DNA from: JAZQHR01 sp045540695
Lineage (GTDB): Bacteria > Bacillota > Clostridia > UMGS1810
Assembly: GCA_045540695.1 (NCBI GenBank)
Contig: JAZQHR010000027.1
Coordinates: 1-26,310, forward strand
Direction: 5' to 3'
DNA: 26,310 bases
Shown: piece after piece, positions 1 through 7,854 of the stretch
How positions within the stretch are numbered: the stretch's first letter is position 1
How the letters are laid out: each line of letters starts with the position of its first letter
Notes under the pieces: generated by a model
What the model was told of the DNA's origin: nothing
Databases searched by the model: none
The model's input: the letters and a program-made list of their open reading frames with translations, nothing else
Position numbers and translations under genes: made by a program

Positions 1-439
1 GCAAAACACATATTGAATTGCATAATGCTTCTATAAAAACGGTGTATGTAACATGATTGAAGCTACCACCATTATTCCATATTGCAAAGAATAGTATATA
101 ATATATTATCTCATATATAATCGTTGAAACCGCTGTATAAAGAAGAGTAACCACCTTTCTGCCTCTAAAGAAGTTTGTGCCAAAAAAGGATGTAGCAATA
201 GCAAAATACATAAAAAACAATGCGTTAAACCCTATCGTCTGTCCTCTGTACAGATCAATTATCAAGCCTGAAACAGTGGCAAGAATAATTGAGTTGATAT
301 CCGAAAAACGCAAACAAAGACAAATTACATACACAAATATAAGATTTGGAAATACACCTCCAAAGCTTATATAACGGCTAACCACTGTCTGTAATATAAA
401 TAATATTAAAAAAATAACATAATGAAGAACAATTTTCAC
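1..439 (-). CDS. mreD: Rod shape-determining protein MreD (partial, C-terminus off the left edge)
   Basis: Integral membrane protein of the MreBCD elongation complex, which positions lateral cell-wall synthesis. The visible 146 codons are very hydrophobic, with several predicted membrane segments, starting MKIVLHYVIFLILFILQ and containing the typical MreD stretch FGGVFPNLIFVYVICLCL and a GLIIDLYRG turn. The start is a GTG whose G is the last base of the mreC stop codon (TAG/GTG overlap of one base), so the two genes are probably translationally coupled. The reading frame is open to base 1 and the end lies outside the window. Its place directly after mreC is the standard order. The family call rests on context plus hydrophobic profile; MreD proteins are poorly conserved. 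Confidence 0.88.
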   Translation of the reverse strand, partial: MKIVLHYVIFLILFILQTVVSRYISFGGVFPNLIFVYVICLCLRFSDINSIILATVSGLIIDLYRGQTIGFNALFFMYFAIATSFFGTNFFRGRKVVTLLYTAVSTIIYEIIYYILFFAIWNNGGSFNHVTYTVFIEALCNSICVL

Positions 440-1272
440 TACTTTACTTCTCCCTTAATTACAAATACATGTCTTAAATCGCCAAATCCAACCGCTGTTT
501 CAACAATTGCTTGCTGAGTAATACCATTCGGATCGGAAACAATCTCTTTTACCTTACCAATGTACAATCCTGCAGGATATATTCCACCCATACCTGAAGT
601 TTCAACATAGTCGCCTTCGGTTATACTTGCGTTATTAGACAAATAAGTAAGCTTACATTTGTTTTCGTTTTGAAAATCAAGACTTCCTTCTATAATCGCT
701 GTATCCCCTGTACGTTTTATAACCGCTCCTACCGAACTGGTAGAATCTATAATAGTTATAACCTTTGCCCAGTTATTCCCAACGTCATAAATATGTCCAA
801 CCAAGCCATCGGATGTGATTACAGCATCGTTTTTACTTAATCCGTAGTTTTGACCTTTATCTAATGTAAAAAGACAATACCAGTTATCAGACTCACGCGA
901 TATTATCTCACATGCAACAAGGTCATATTGCACCTCACGTGATTTTAATTCCAGCATATTTCTAAGGTTTTCGTTTTCTTTTTTCAAATCTTCCGTTTCA
1001 CGCACCTCGGCGTAAAGTGAAGAAAGCTCTTCTTTTAATGCTTCATTATCCTTTTGATAGCTTTTCATATTTATAATAAATACCATAAAATCCTCAGTGG
1101 ATGAAACTATCTTATTAACAACCTTTTGTGCAGGCGAAAGAAGCATACCCAAAGCGTTTCCGACAATGCCTGAAGTGTCTTTTGGTATACTTGACAAAGC
1201 CATTACAATAATGAAAAATACTGTAATAGCACCAAGCAATATTTTAATTTTATTTCGAGCAAAAAATGACAT
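439..1272 (-). CDS. mreC: Rod shape-determining protein MreC
   Basis: Bitopic membrane protein that links MreB filaments to the periplasmic-side cell-wall synthesis machinery. The 277-residue protein has a short basic N-terminus, one membrane segment (about residues 9-27, ILLGAITVFFIIVMALSS), a coiled coil of about residues 65-110 (KDNEALKEELSSLYAEV, then KKENENLRNML), and the two beta-barrel core domains, with the usual GLVGHIYDVG and SSVGAVIKRTGD segments. Length is normal for the family. It begins 21 bases after the mreB stop and shares one base with mreD. Nothing looks broken. Confidence 0.96.
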   Translation of the reverse strand: MSFFARNKIKILLGAITVFFIIVMALSSIPKDTSGIVGNALGMLLSPAQKVVNKIVSSTEDFMVFIINMKSYQKDNEALKEELSSLYAEVRETEDLKKENENLRNMLELKSREVQYDLVACEIISRESDNWYCLFTLDKGQNYGLSKNDAVITSDGLVGHIYDVGNNWAKVITIIDSTSSVGAVIKRTGDTAIIEGSLDFQNENKCKLTYLSNNASITEGDYVETSGMGGIYPAGLYIGKVKEIVSDPNGITQQAIVETAVGFGDLRHVFVIKGEVK

Positions 1273-1293
1273 CTATATCAAACCGTTCAATAG

Positions 1294-2304
1294 TTATTTT
1301 CTTCTGAGATTAAGCAATACACTTTTTAATGTTTCTATTTCATCAAGCACTTTACCTGTTCCCATAACAACACAGTTAAGTGGTGTATCAGCAATATTTA
1401 CAGGCATACCTGTTTTAGCCTCTATAAGCTTATCCAGCCCTCTTAAAAGTGCTCCACCGCCTGTAAGTGTAATACCTCTGTCCATAATATCTGACGATAA
1501 CTCCGGCGGAGTCTTTTCGAGTGTTGATTTAATTGCATTTATTATAGCTTCAACAGGCTCTTTAAGTGCTTCACGCACATCATCTGATGATATAACAATC
1601 GTTTTAGGTAGACCAGTCATAAGGTCACGGCCTTTTACTTCCATTGTTTTTTCTTCAAAGCCAGGATAAGCAGAGCCAATTTCTATTTTAATAGCTTCAG
1701 CTGTTCTTTCTCCTGTCATTAAGTTGTACATTTTTTTGATATATTGAATAATAGCGTTGTCGAACTCGTCACCAGCCATTCTAAGCGATACGCTAGCTAC
1801 AATACCTCCAAGCGATATAACCGCTACCTCGCTTGTACCACCGCCAATATCAACTACCATACTTCCGGTAGCTGTTTCGACAGGAAGATTCGCTCCAATA
1901 GCAGCAGCCATTGGTTCTTCTATTAAGTATACTTCTCTTGCACCAGCCTGAACAGTAGCTTCTTCAACTGCTCTTTTTTCTACTTCTGTAACACCTGATG
2001 GCACACATACTATTACACGTGGTTTTATAAATCCATTTCCCGGATATGCTTTTTTAATAAAATATTTAAGCATTGCCTGAGTAACGTCAAAGTCCGCAAT
2101 TACGCCATCTTTTAAAGGTCTTATAGCAACTATATTACCCGGTGTTCTTCCAAGCATTTGCTTTGCTTCATCGCCTACTGCAAGCACCTGTCCGGATTCT
2201 TTATTTATAGCAACAACAGATGGCTCGTTTACAACTATTCCTTTAGATTTCAAATGAACCAATGTGTTGGCAGTTCCAAGGTCAATTCCAATGTCTTTTT
2301 TCAT
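1294..2304 (-). CDS. mreB: Rod shape-determining protein MreB (bacterial actin)
   Basis: Actin-fold ATPase that polymerises under the membrane and guides the elongasome. The phosphate-1 motif DIGIDLGTANTLV is at residues 4-16, the phosphate-2 motif MVVDIGGGTSEVAV near residue 150, and the adenosine motif LTGGGALLRGLDKLI near residue 280. Length 336 residues is typical. The ATG has a good AAAGGAAG ribosome site. It is followed by mreC and preceded by maf (23-base gap), a common Firmicutes order. The C-terminal residues LLNLRRK are basic. Mbl is a close paralogue and cannot be excluded as the label, but synteny with mreC and mreD favours MreB. Confidence 0.97.
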   Translation of the reverse strand: MKKDIGIDLGTANTLVHLKSKGIVVNEPSVVAINKESGQVLAVGDEAKQMLGRTPGNIVAIRPLKDGVIADFDVTQAMLKYFIKKAYPGNGFIKPRVIVCVPSGVTEVEKRAVEEATVQAGAREVYLIEEPMAAAIGANLPVETATGSMVVDIGGGTSEVAVISLGGIVASVSLRMAGDEFDNAIIQYIKKMYNLMTGERTAEAIKIEIGSAYPGFEEKTMEVKGRDLMTGLPKTIVISSDDVREALKEPVEAIINAIKSTLEKTPPELSSDIMDRGITLTGGGALLRGLDKLIEAKTGMPVNIADTPLNCVVMGTGKVLDEIETLKSVLLNLRRK

Positions 2305-2327
2305 ATATTTGCTTCCTTTCCTGACTG

Positions 2328-2918
2328 TTAATCTAGTATATTGATTTGAAATTCATTTTTTAGTATTATTGACAATTTGTGTACAGGTAAACCGACAATA
2401 TTAAAATAATCACCTTTAATGCATTCAACAAACACACCCGCAACACCCTGAATACCATACGCACCGGCTTTATCAAGCACATTATCCTTTGAAAGATATT
2501 TATCTATATCGTCGTCGGAAAGTTCTCTAAACTTTACGCATGTAACCTCAAAATCCGAGCATGCTTCAAGATTCTTTGCGTTAACGACACAAACTCCAGT
2601 ATATACAAAATGCTCTCTTCCGCTAAGGGTTTTAAGCATATTTACAGCATCTTCATTATCAACAGGCTTTCCAAGTATTTGCCCGTCAATCGCTACCACT
2701 GTATCGGAGCCTATTATATATACCTCCTGCCCCTTATACTTTTTAGCAACATCTGTTGCCTTTAAAAGTGCAAGTTCGCGTACATATAGCTCAGGAGATA
2801 GTGATTTATCAACTATATCTTCATCTACATTACTTTCACAAACATCAAATTGAAGTTTTATATTTTCGAGAAGCTCGCGTCTTCGTGGTGATTTAGACGC
2901 TAACACGTATTTTTTCAT
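2328..2918 (-). CDS. maf: Maf-family nucleotide pyrophosphatase
   Basis: Maf proteins hydrolyse non-canonical or modified nucleoside triphosphates (such as dTTP, UTP and modified pyrimidines) to monophosphates, and overproduction in Bacillus blocks septation. The 196-residue protein begins with the signature SKSPRRRELL (residues 8-17) and has the conserved GSDTVVAIDGQILGKP segment (about residues 70-85), SGREHFVYTGVC, and the C-terminal DKAGAYGIQGVAG motif. It lies three bases after the upstream gene, with the ribosome site AAAGGA overlapping that stop. It belongs to the mre operon. Confidence 0.95.
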   Translation of the reverse strand: MKKYVLASKSPRRRELLENIKLQFDVCESNVDEDIVDKSLSPELYVRELALLKATDVAKKYKGQEVYIIGSDTVVAIDGQILGKPVDNEDAVNMLKTLSGREHFVYTGVCVVNAKNLEACSDFEVTCVKFRELSDDDIDKYLSKDNVLDKAGAYGIQGVAGVFVECIKGDYFNIVGLPVHKLSIILKNEFQINILD

Positions 2919-2921
2919 AGC

Positions 2922-3428
2922 TTATATTCCTTTGTTATAATATTTAAGTGCAAACAACACGCATAATCCTGTTATGCTTCCGCTAAACAGTGAGAGTATC
3001 ATCAAAAACGGAAGATAACTAAATATATTTACATTTTGAAGTATAATGCTTGACAACAGCACCTGACCAAAATTGTGAAAAACGGCACCGATAATACTTA
3101 TACCTATTGGACTAAGTTTTTTTGAAAATATTCTATATGCACACATCATTGCAAGCACACTTAATATTGCCCCAAAAATGCCATACATCATCGCACTTAT
3201 ACCACCATGAAGTAGATTTGCAATAACTGTTTTAAGTATACTTAATAAAATGGCATATTTTCCACCATACGTTATGAGTACCAATAATACAACGGCATTT
3301 GCAATGCCAAGCTTTCCTCCAGGTACAGACGGAATAATCGGAATAATATTTTCAATAATCTGCAGTGCCACTGCAAGAGAACACAGAACTGAAATTCCTA
3401 TGAATTTTGATACGTTATATTTTTTCAT
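2922..3428 (-). CDS. Gx transporter family membrane protein (Hpre_diP_synt_I type)
   Basis: A 168-residue polytopic membrane protein of about five segments. It matches the family once named heptaprenyl diphosphate synthase component I and now usually called the Gx transporter family. Supporting segments are VPGGKLGIANAVVLLVLITYG and SAMMYGIFGAILSVLAMM. Members often sit next to a NusG-domain-II protein, as here (one-base gap), and a small-molecule or cofactor-related uptake role has been suggested by context; no substrate can be read from the sequence. Its ribosome site GGAG lies inside the end of the preceding gene, implying coupled translation. The prenyl-synthase name is a legacy label and I do not support that activity here. 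Confidence 0.8.
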   Translation of the reverse strand: MKKYNVSKFIGISVLCSLAVALQIIENIIPIIPSVPGGKLGIANAVVLLVLITYGGKYAILLSILKTVIANLLHGGISAMMYGIFGAILSVLAMMCAYRIFSKKLSPIGISIIGAVFHNFGQVLLSSIILQNVNIFSYLPFLMILSLFSGSITGLCVLFALKYYNKGI

Positions 3429-3429
3429 A

Positions 3430-3807
3430 TCAATATGTTACTCCGTCAATATTTCTTTTACCAGAAACAATACTTACTACAAGTCTGTGCGGAAGGCAAA
3501 CCAGCATTTGTCCTTCTTTATATATTGGACTTTCGTTTATTTCGGTTTGTTCATCGCAATCACTTGCTGTCACCCAAACTTTTCCATTATAAATCCTTAT
3601 TTCATTATATCCAAATTTATTATCAATTTCAATTATTTTTTCAAAATTATTTAAAGGATATGATGCATATTCTTTTCCGTCTGATACTATTTCAACATAT
3701 AATTCTCCGCCATATTTAAAACCAAACACGAAAACAATCGAGATAAGAATAGAAATAAGTATCACACACACCATAACAAGCTTATCACCAAAGGTTATAT
3801 ATCTCAT
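3430..3807 (-). CDS. NusG domain II-containing secreted/membrane-anchored protein
   Basis: Short protein of 125 residues with an N-terminal membrane anchor (residues 10-31, VMVCVILISILISIVFVFG) and an extracytoplasmic NusG domain II. The domain shows the typical order of strands ending in EGQMLVCLPHRLVVSIV. In most relatives the segment before this reads DCPD..C, giving a cysteine pair; here it is ASDCDEQTEINES, so the second cysteine is missing while the cysteine of VCLP remains. Its ATG overlaps the upstream U32 stop by four bases (ATGA), and it is one base before the Gx transporter. Function is unknown; the pair with the Gx transporter suggests a shared membrane role. Confidence 0.8.
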   Translation of the reverse strand: MRYITFGDKLVMVCVILISILISIVFVFGFKYGGELYVEIVSDGKEYASYPLNNFEKIIEIDNKFGYNEIRIYNGKVWVTASDCDEQTEINESPIYKEGQMLVCLPHRLVVSIVSGKRNIDGVTY

Positions 3808-5897
3808 AATGCACCTCGGTAAAAATGGCCCCTGGTAAAATCAAAATCAGGTTTAATTCCTTTTTTATATAAGTTTAAAATATTGTCAATTTCATTTTCT
3901 GTTTCTGTAGTAAAAATAAACCTAAAACAATTTACATTTAACTTACTTAATTCGTTGACCTTATCCGACATACATATTGGCGCGGAATTATAAATAGTAT
4001 TTGTGCAGTTGTATTTGTTTGTAAAAACAGGAAAATCCTTGGAAATTCTGTCCTTTAAAACATAGTAGCCGTTATTATCACAATTACACTTATTATATAT
4101 TGCTCTTACAACACAGTTTTCCATATTCATTACAGGAAGTCTGCCGTATACAATTATCTCTGTTTCTATATCAGCACTTATTTTCTTTATATGGTCTATA
4201 TTAAGCTCCGGTGACAATACCACGCTCTTAATCCCAAGATATTTATACTCATCTAATGCATAAGAATTAAATGCATTTATATTATGCTGAGCATAGGCAT
4301 CCTTTCCATACTTTTCTATCTGACCGATATTTGAGACAGAAAGCTCCATAAATGAAACTTTATCAAAATCAAAATTATATTTATCGCGCGATACAACCGG
4401 AAGCACACATACGAAAGCATTCTTATTTTCACGGAAAAAATCAAGATTTTCTATTACAACATTATACGGGACAAAAATCTTTTCAAAACCTTTATTTAAA
4501 AGATATTTTGCCTGTGACAATGTTAATACTTCAGCTCTGTATGTAATAGTTTTAGAAGGTTTATCACACATTCTAAGCTGAGGTAAATCAACATTTTTCT
4601 CTTCTCTGCTAAGCTTGCATCTTGCATTTGTAAGCTTATCAACAGCATCTCGTCTAAGCTTGTTAAGTTCACTTAGTGAAACAAAAATATCCGCATCATT
4701 TTCTATATTAACCGATGCTAATTCAAAAGGTGTGTCCCCTAATTTTTCAAGCTGTCTCTTTATTACATCAGCAGTTGTAGGTTTTGATAATGCTTTTTGC
4801 AAAGTGTTATCACTTTTTACATATACTTCATTGTTACCATCTGTAACTCTTAAGGTAAAATAATCATTCACCTTAGCACATACAAATGCATCAATTTTTA
4901 TTTTTCTGGTATTTTCAAAAATAGTATCACGTGCTTTTTGAAGAGTATCTTTATCAATCTTTTTGTACACATCATCATTACTATTATCAAAATTTAAAAA
5001 GCTTTTATCTGTCTTTTTGTCATTAAAATATGCATTGGTAAATCCTGAACGCGAAAAAATATTTTCAACGTCATGCATATCACTATCCGAAATATGTTCA
5101 CCATCACGTGCTTTAGCATACAGTCTTGTAACAGTTGATACATATTCTTTATTTTTCATTCTTCCCTCTATTTTAAAGGATTTTACACCACATTTTTTAA
5201 GTCTATCTACTTTATCCAAAAGACACATATCTTTTGGACTTAAAATATATTTTTCACTTTCTGTAAGCTTAACACCGCTTTTGTCATAAAGATTATACGG
5301 CATTCTGCAAGGCTGTGCACAGTTGCCTCTGTTACCACTTCTCTGTCCTATCATACTGCTTAAAAGACACTGACCTGAATAGCTTACACAAATAGCTCCG
5401 TGTACAAATACTTCTATCTCAAGGTCAGTATTTTCACATATATATTTTATTTCATTTTCAGATAGTTCTCGTGACAATACCACTCTTTTAAAGCCAAGCT
5501 TTTTGGCCATCCTAACGCCATCAAGCGAATATATTGTCATTTGCGTACTTGCATGAATAGGAAAATCAGGGAAATATTCCCTTACTAATGAAACAATCGA
5601 CAAATCCTGCACTATAAGTGCATCAATGCCGATATTATAGCAATAATTGATAAACTTAAATACATCAGGAATTTCATCATCTGTCACCAAAGTATTTAGT
5701 GTAACATATACTTTGCAATCACGATTATGGGCATAAGAAACAGCCATTAGCAGTTCCTCATCAGAAAAGTTAACGGCATTTTTTCTTGCACTAAAATTTT
5801 TCCCGCCTACATATACAGCATCTGCACCATTTTCAACTGCAGCAATAAAGCATTCATAATTTCCTGCAGGCGATAATATTTCAGGATTATTAGACAA
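3804..5897 (-). CDS. U32 family peptidase-like protein with DUF3656 domain (RlhA-like)
   Basis: Large U32 protein of about 697 residues. The N-terminal part begins NPEILSPAGNYECFIAAVENG and carries GADAVYVGGKNFSAR and the U32 signature with clustered cysteines (CVSYSGQCLLSSM, then GNRGNCAQPCRMPY). The middle holds a DUF3656 domain (about residues 370-440). The best studied relative, E. coli RlhA, is needed for hydroxylation of 23S rRNA C2501, so an RNA-modification role is more likely than proteolysis. Start choice: a TTG at 5897 lies 1 base after the zapA stop and 5 bases after GGAAG; an earlier in-frame TTG at 5933 has no ribosome site and would add the repetitive QEEKQEEKED. I prefer 5897. 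No ATG is available in this region. Confidence 0.88.
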   Translation of the reverse strand: MSNNPEILSPAGNYECFIAAVENGADAVYVGGKNFSARKNAVNFSDEELLMAVSYAHNRDCKVYVTLNTLVTDDEIPDVFKFINYCYNIGIDALIVQDLSIVSLVREYFPDFPIHASTQMTIYSLDGVRMAKKLGFKRVVLSRELSENEIKYICENTDLEIEVFVHGAICVSYSGQCLLSSMIGQRSGNRGNCAQPCRMPYNLYDKSGVKLTESEKYILSPKDMCLLDKVDRLKKCGVKSFKIEGRMKNKEYVSTVTRLYAKARDGEHISDSDMHDVENIFSRSGFTNAYFNDKKTDKSFLNFDNSNDDVYKKIDKDTLQKARDTIFENTRKIKIDAFVCAKVNDYFTLRVTDGNNEVYVKSDNTLQKALSKPTTADVIKRQLEKLGDTPFELASVNIENDADIFVSLSELNKLRRDAVDKLTNARCKLSREEKNVDLPQLRMCDKPSKTITYRAEVLTLSQAKYLLNKGFEKIFVPYNVVIENLDFFRENKNAFVCVLPVVSRDKYNFDFDKVSFMELSVSNIGQIEKYGKDAYAQHNINAFNSYALDEYKYLGIKSVVLSPELNIDHIKKISADIETEIIVYGRLPVMNMENCVVRAIYNKCNCDNNGYYVLKDRISKDFPVFTNKYNCTNTIYNSAPICMSDKVNELSKLNVNCFRFIFTTETENEIDNILNLYKKGIKPDFDFTRGHFYRGAL

Positions 5898-5898
5898 T

Positions 5899-6276
5899 TT
5901 ATCTTCCTTCTCTTCTTGCTTCTCTTCTTGCAAGCTCTATTTTAAGATTTTGTATTTCTTCTTTCAAATAATCATTTTCTTTCTTTAGCATCTTGTTTTT
6001 GTTGGAAAGTGCTTCAGTTTCTTCACTAGCCTTCTTTTCCACTCCATCAAGATGTTCAGTTTTTTCTTTAAGCTTATAATATTCGTCGCAAATATTAACG
6101 GCTGAAAGTACTGCAAGCATGTGTGGCTTTAAACTGTTGTTTGTAGCAAAAGCCATTTCTCGCATTTTTTTATCTACATACAATGCAATTTTTTGTATGT
6201 ACTCTTCTTTTTCTGTACCAACGATTGTATAATCCTGGTCATAAATTCGAATATTCACCTTTGTTTTATCGTTCAT
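5899..6276 (-). CDS. zapA: Cell division protein ZapA
   Basis: Promotes bundling and stability of FtsZ filaments at the division site. The 125-residue protein has the N-terminal ZapA fold (KVNIRIYDQDYTIVG, then YIQKIALYVDKKMREMA), the SLKPHMLAVLSAVNICDEYYKL helix split by a short turn, and a long C-terminal coiled coil (about residues 60-125) ending ARREARREGR. Start chosen at MNDKTK with the GGGGTG ribosome site eight bases upstream; the 24 additional open codons upstream (to 6348) contain a hairpin and are likely leader. It is the first gene of the operon running to mreD. Confidence 0.93.
   Translation of the reverse strand: MNDKTKVNIRIYDQDYTIVGTEKEEYIQKIALYVDKKMREMAFATNNSLKPHMLAVLSAVNICDEYYKLKEKTEHLDGVEKKASEETEALSNKNKMLKKENDYLKEEIQNLKIELARREARREGR
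5907..5930 (-). repeat. 12-bp perfect tandem duplication at the zapA/U32 junction
   Basis: The unit CAAGAAGAGAAG occurs twice head to tail on the minus strand. It encodes part of the ZapA tail (AREARRE pattern) in one frame and QEEKQEEK in the other frame used by the longer TTG start of the U32 gene. The duplication is in frame for both. Confidence 0.9.
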
Positions 6277-6298
6277 AAATTTCACCCCAAATAAATAT

Positions 6299-6326
6299 AA
6301 AAAGACGACTATTAACATCCGTCGCC
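6299..6326 (-). terminator. Hairpin plus U-run in the zapA leader (possible attenuator)
   Basis: On the minus strand GGCGAC (6326-6321) can pair with GTCGTC (6309-6304), with one G-U, around an 11-base loop and directly followed by five T. It lies 23 bases before the zapA start. Since a stronger terminator already separates zapA from the upstream gene, this may be an attenuator or just a weak second terminator. Confidence 0.4.
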
Positions 6327-6379
6327 TTGAGAAAACTTTATTTATCATTCACAACATGCAAATAATATAAAGAGAAAGT

Positions 6380-6414
6380 AAAGCAACAGTATCATATACG
6401 TGATACTGTGCTTT
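6380..6414 (-). terminator. Intrinsic terminator after the DUF1858 gene
   Basis: Perfect eight-base stem CAGTATCA/TGATACTG with a six-base loop, extended by AAAGCA/TGCTTT across one bulged A. On the minus strand it is followed by a T-rich stretch. It lies 14 bases past the DUF1858 stop. Confidence 0.75.
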
Positions 6415-6428
6415 ATTATCTTTTATAA

Positions 6429-6632
6429 TTATTTATTTGCAAGATATGTGTTGATCTTATCAAGTAATTCATCAACATCAACGCCATGAACAGCGCATGC
6501 TTCCTCAACTGTTTCTCCACTTGCTGACGGACAACCAAGACAGTGCATACCAATCTCTAAAAAGAATGGAGCTGTACCTGCATCTATTTTAAGAACATCA
6601 GCAATAATAGTGTCTTTTGTAATACTTGCCAT
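6429..6632 (-). CDS. DUF1858 domain-containing CxxC protein
   Basis: Small 67-residue protein consisting of one DUF1858 domain, starting ASITKDTIIADVLKID and holding the motif GMHCLGCPSASGET with a CxxC pair (CLGC). Relatives are common in anaerobes and are annotated as disulfide-oxidoreductase-like or hybrid-cluster-associated proteins; a redox or metal-binding role is plausible but not shown. Start chosen at the ATG with AAGGAGG nine bases upstream, discarding nine upstream codons of the open frame. It stands alone between its own promoter (6668-6696) and a terminator. Confidence 0.88.
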   Translation of the reverse strand: MASITKDTIIADVLKIDAGTAPFFLEIGMHCLGCPSASGETVEEACAVHGVDVDELLDKINTYLANK

Positions 6633-6667
6633 GTAAATCATCCTCCTTGTTAACATCATATAGTTAT

Positions 6668-6696
6668 ATTATATATTCTTACTCAAAAAAAATCAA
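6668..6696 (-). promoter_or_regulatory. Sigma-A type promoter of the DUF1858 gene
   Basis: Minus-strand TTGATT (6696-6691), 17-base spacer, TATAAT (6673-6668). It lies about 35 bases before the start codon. Confidence 0.75.
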
Positions 6697-6736
6697 TATA
6701 AATTTTATAAATATTATTAAGTATTTTTTACACACA

Positions 6737-6773
6737 AAAATAACCCAAACTAAAAGTTAGTTGAGGTTATTTT
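6737..6773 (-). terminator. Intrinsic terminator after the PHP gene
   Basis: Stem AAAATAACC/GGTTATTTT with an inner AACTAA/TTAGTT stem. On the minus strand it is followed by TTATTTTT-like sequence. It lies 15 bases past the PHP stop. Confidence 0.8.
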
Positions 6774-6787
6774 AAGAGAATACATTA

Positions 6788-7672
6788 TTATCTGTTTATC
6801 TTTCTTTCTTTAATTTCTCTGAAATACTGCTCGGTAGTACCGACTGATAGTGGCTTAATATAATGAAATGATTTTTTTAGTGTTTCCTCATCTTTAAAGC
6901 CTGAGTATAATCCACCACAAAGTCCCGAATGATCACAGCCACCTGAAATATAAAGATTTTTCTCAATGCCTATCTGGTAAGCTCTTTTTCTCTGTTCTTC
7001 ATTTAAATCAGGATGCCACACCTCTATGCCTTCTACACCCGATGCTATAATTTCATCAATATTATCCATATGTCTGTCTAGTGGATGAGCAAGGACAGCA
7101 AATCCACCTGCAGCTTTTATCATTTTAACCAAATCATCTAAGTTTTTAAACTCATATCCAACATCATATTTTGGTCTTTGATATCTGAAATTAGTGTCAA
7201 ACCAATCCATATATTCTTCCTGCTTAACTAGGCCTTTTTTAAGCATTGTTCTAAAAATATGATTATTGCATACTGTAGCTATTTCCTTATTATCTTCAAG
7301 TATTTCTTCCCATGTAATGCCTTTTATATTACCATTTGCGACAGCTTCTTCAAAGCAACATTTATTTATATGCTTACTTCTTCTTTCCATCTCTGCAAAA
7401 TATTCTTTTATCTCGGGATATTCAGGATCAAAATCAAATCCCACAATATGATAGTTGTCTGGTTCAAAAACTGAAAATTCAACAGCAAATATGTACTCAA
7501 GTCCCTCTTTCTCACATGCAGCTTTAAATTCAGGATATCCTGTACCAATATCGTGGTCAGACAATGCTATAGCCTTATACCCTTCTGTTTTTGCAACTTT
7601 TACAAGTTCTGTTGGCGAATACACTCCATCCGAATGTGTAGAGTGTGTATGTAAATTTGCATATAAATTCAT
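6788..7672 (-). CDS. PHP domain-containing phosphoesterase
   Basis: A 294-residue metal-dependent phosphoesterase of the PHP superfamily. Metal-ligand motifs are visible: HTHSTHSDG at residues 8-16, SDHD near residue 38, AVEFS near residue 63 (E ligand), AHPLDRH near residue 196, and the late GCDHSG motif. The arrangement resembles the YciV/TrpH group, whose E. coli member (RNase AM) degrades short RNAs and 3',5'-nucleotide bisphosphates, but substrate cannot be decided from this. A GAGGAAGTG ribosome site precedes the ATG. It is monocistronic, with its own promoter (7701-7729) and terminator. Confidence 0.88.
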   Translation of the reverse strand: MNLYANLHTHSTHSDGVYSPTELVKVAKTEGYKAIALSDHDIGTGYPEFKAACEKEGLEYIFAVEFSVFEPDNYHIVGFDFDPEYPEIKEYFAEMERRSKHINKCCFEEAVANGNIKGITWEEILEDNKEIATVCNNHIFRTMLKKGLVKQEEYMDWFDTNFRYQRPKYDVGYEFKNLDDLVKMIKAAGGFAVLAHPLDRHMDNIDEIIASGVEGIEVWHPDLNEEQRKRAYQIGIEKNLYISGGCDHSGLCGGLYSGFKDEETLKKSFHYIKPLSVGTTEQYFREIKERKINR

Positions 7673-7700
7673 TTATTACACTTCCTCGTATTTTTTTAAA

Positions 7701-7729
7701 ATTATATCAATTTTAATATAAAATAACAA
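7701..7729 (-). promoter_or_regulatory. Sigma-A type promoter of the PHP gene
   Basis: Minus-strand TTGTTA (7729-7724), 17-base spacer, TATAAT (7706-7701), 28 bases before the start codon. Confidence 0.7.
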
Positions 7730-7789
7730 GCAAATAGTCGAAAGTTAGCAATATAAAGTAGAAAATAGTGCTAAAATGGCAATAAATTT

Positions 7790-7819
7790 AAAAAAGTGGC
7801 AGTCGCATTGAACTGCCAC
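7790..7819 (-). terminator. Intrinsic terminator after the MFS gene
   Basis: Perfect eight-base stem GTGGCAGT/ACTGCCAC with an eight-base loop; on the minus strand it is followed by TTTTTTAAATTT. It lies 35 bases past the MFS stop. Confidence 0.9.
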
Positions 7820-7854
7820 AAGTAATGTACATAGTGTTTAACTAAATAAATTTA

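Noticed and set aside
177..374. A 65-codon plus-strand open frame at the left end
   Set aside because: It is antisense to mreD, which accounts for the whole region.
1097..1669. A 190-codon plus-strand open frame across mreC and mreB
   Set aside because: It lies opposite two well-supported genes, has no ribosome site and its translation is low-complexity serine/isoleucine-rich antisense.
2922..3428. Heptaprenyl diphosphate synthase component I as the function of this gene
   Set aside because: The protein is wholly membrane-embedded with no prenyl-synthase motifs; the name is a legacy family label.
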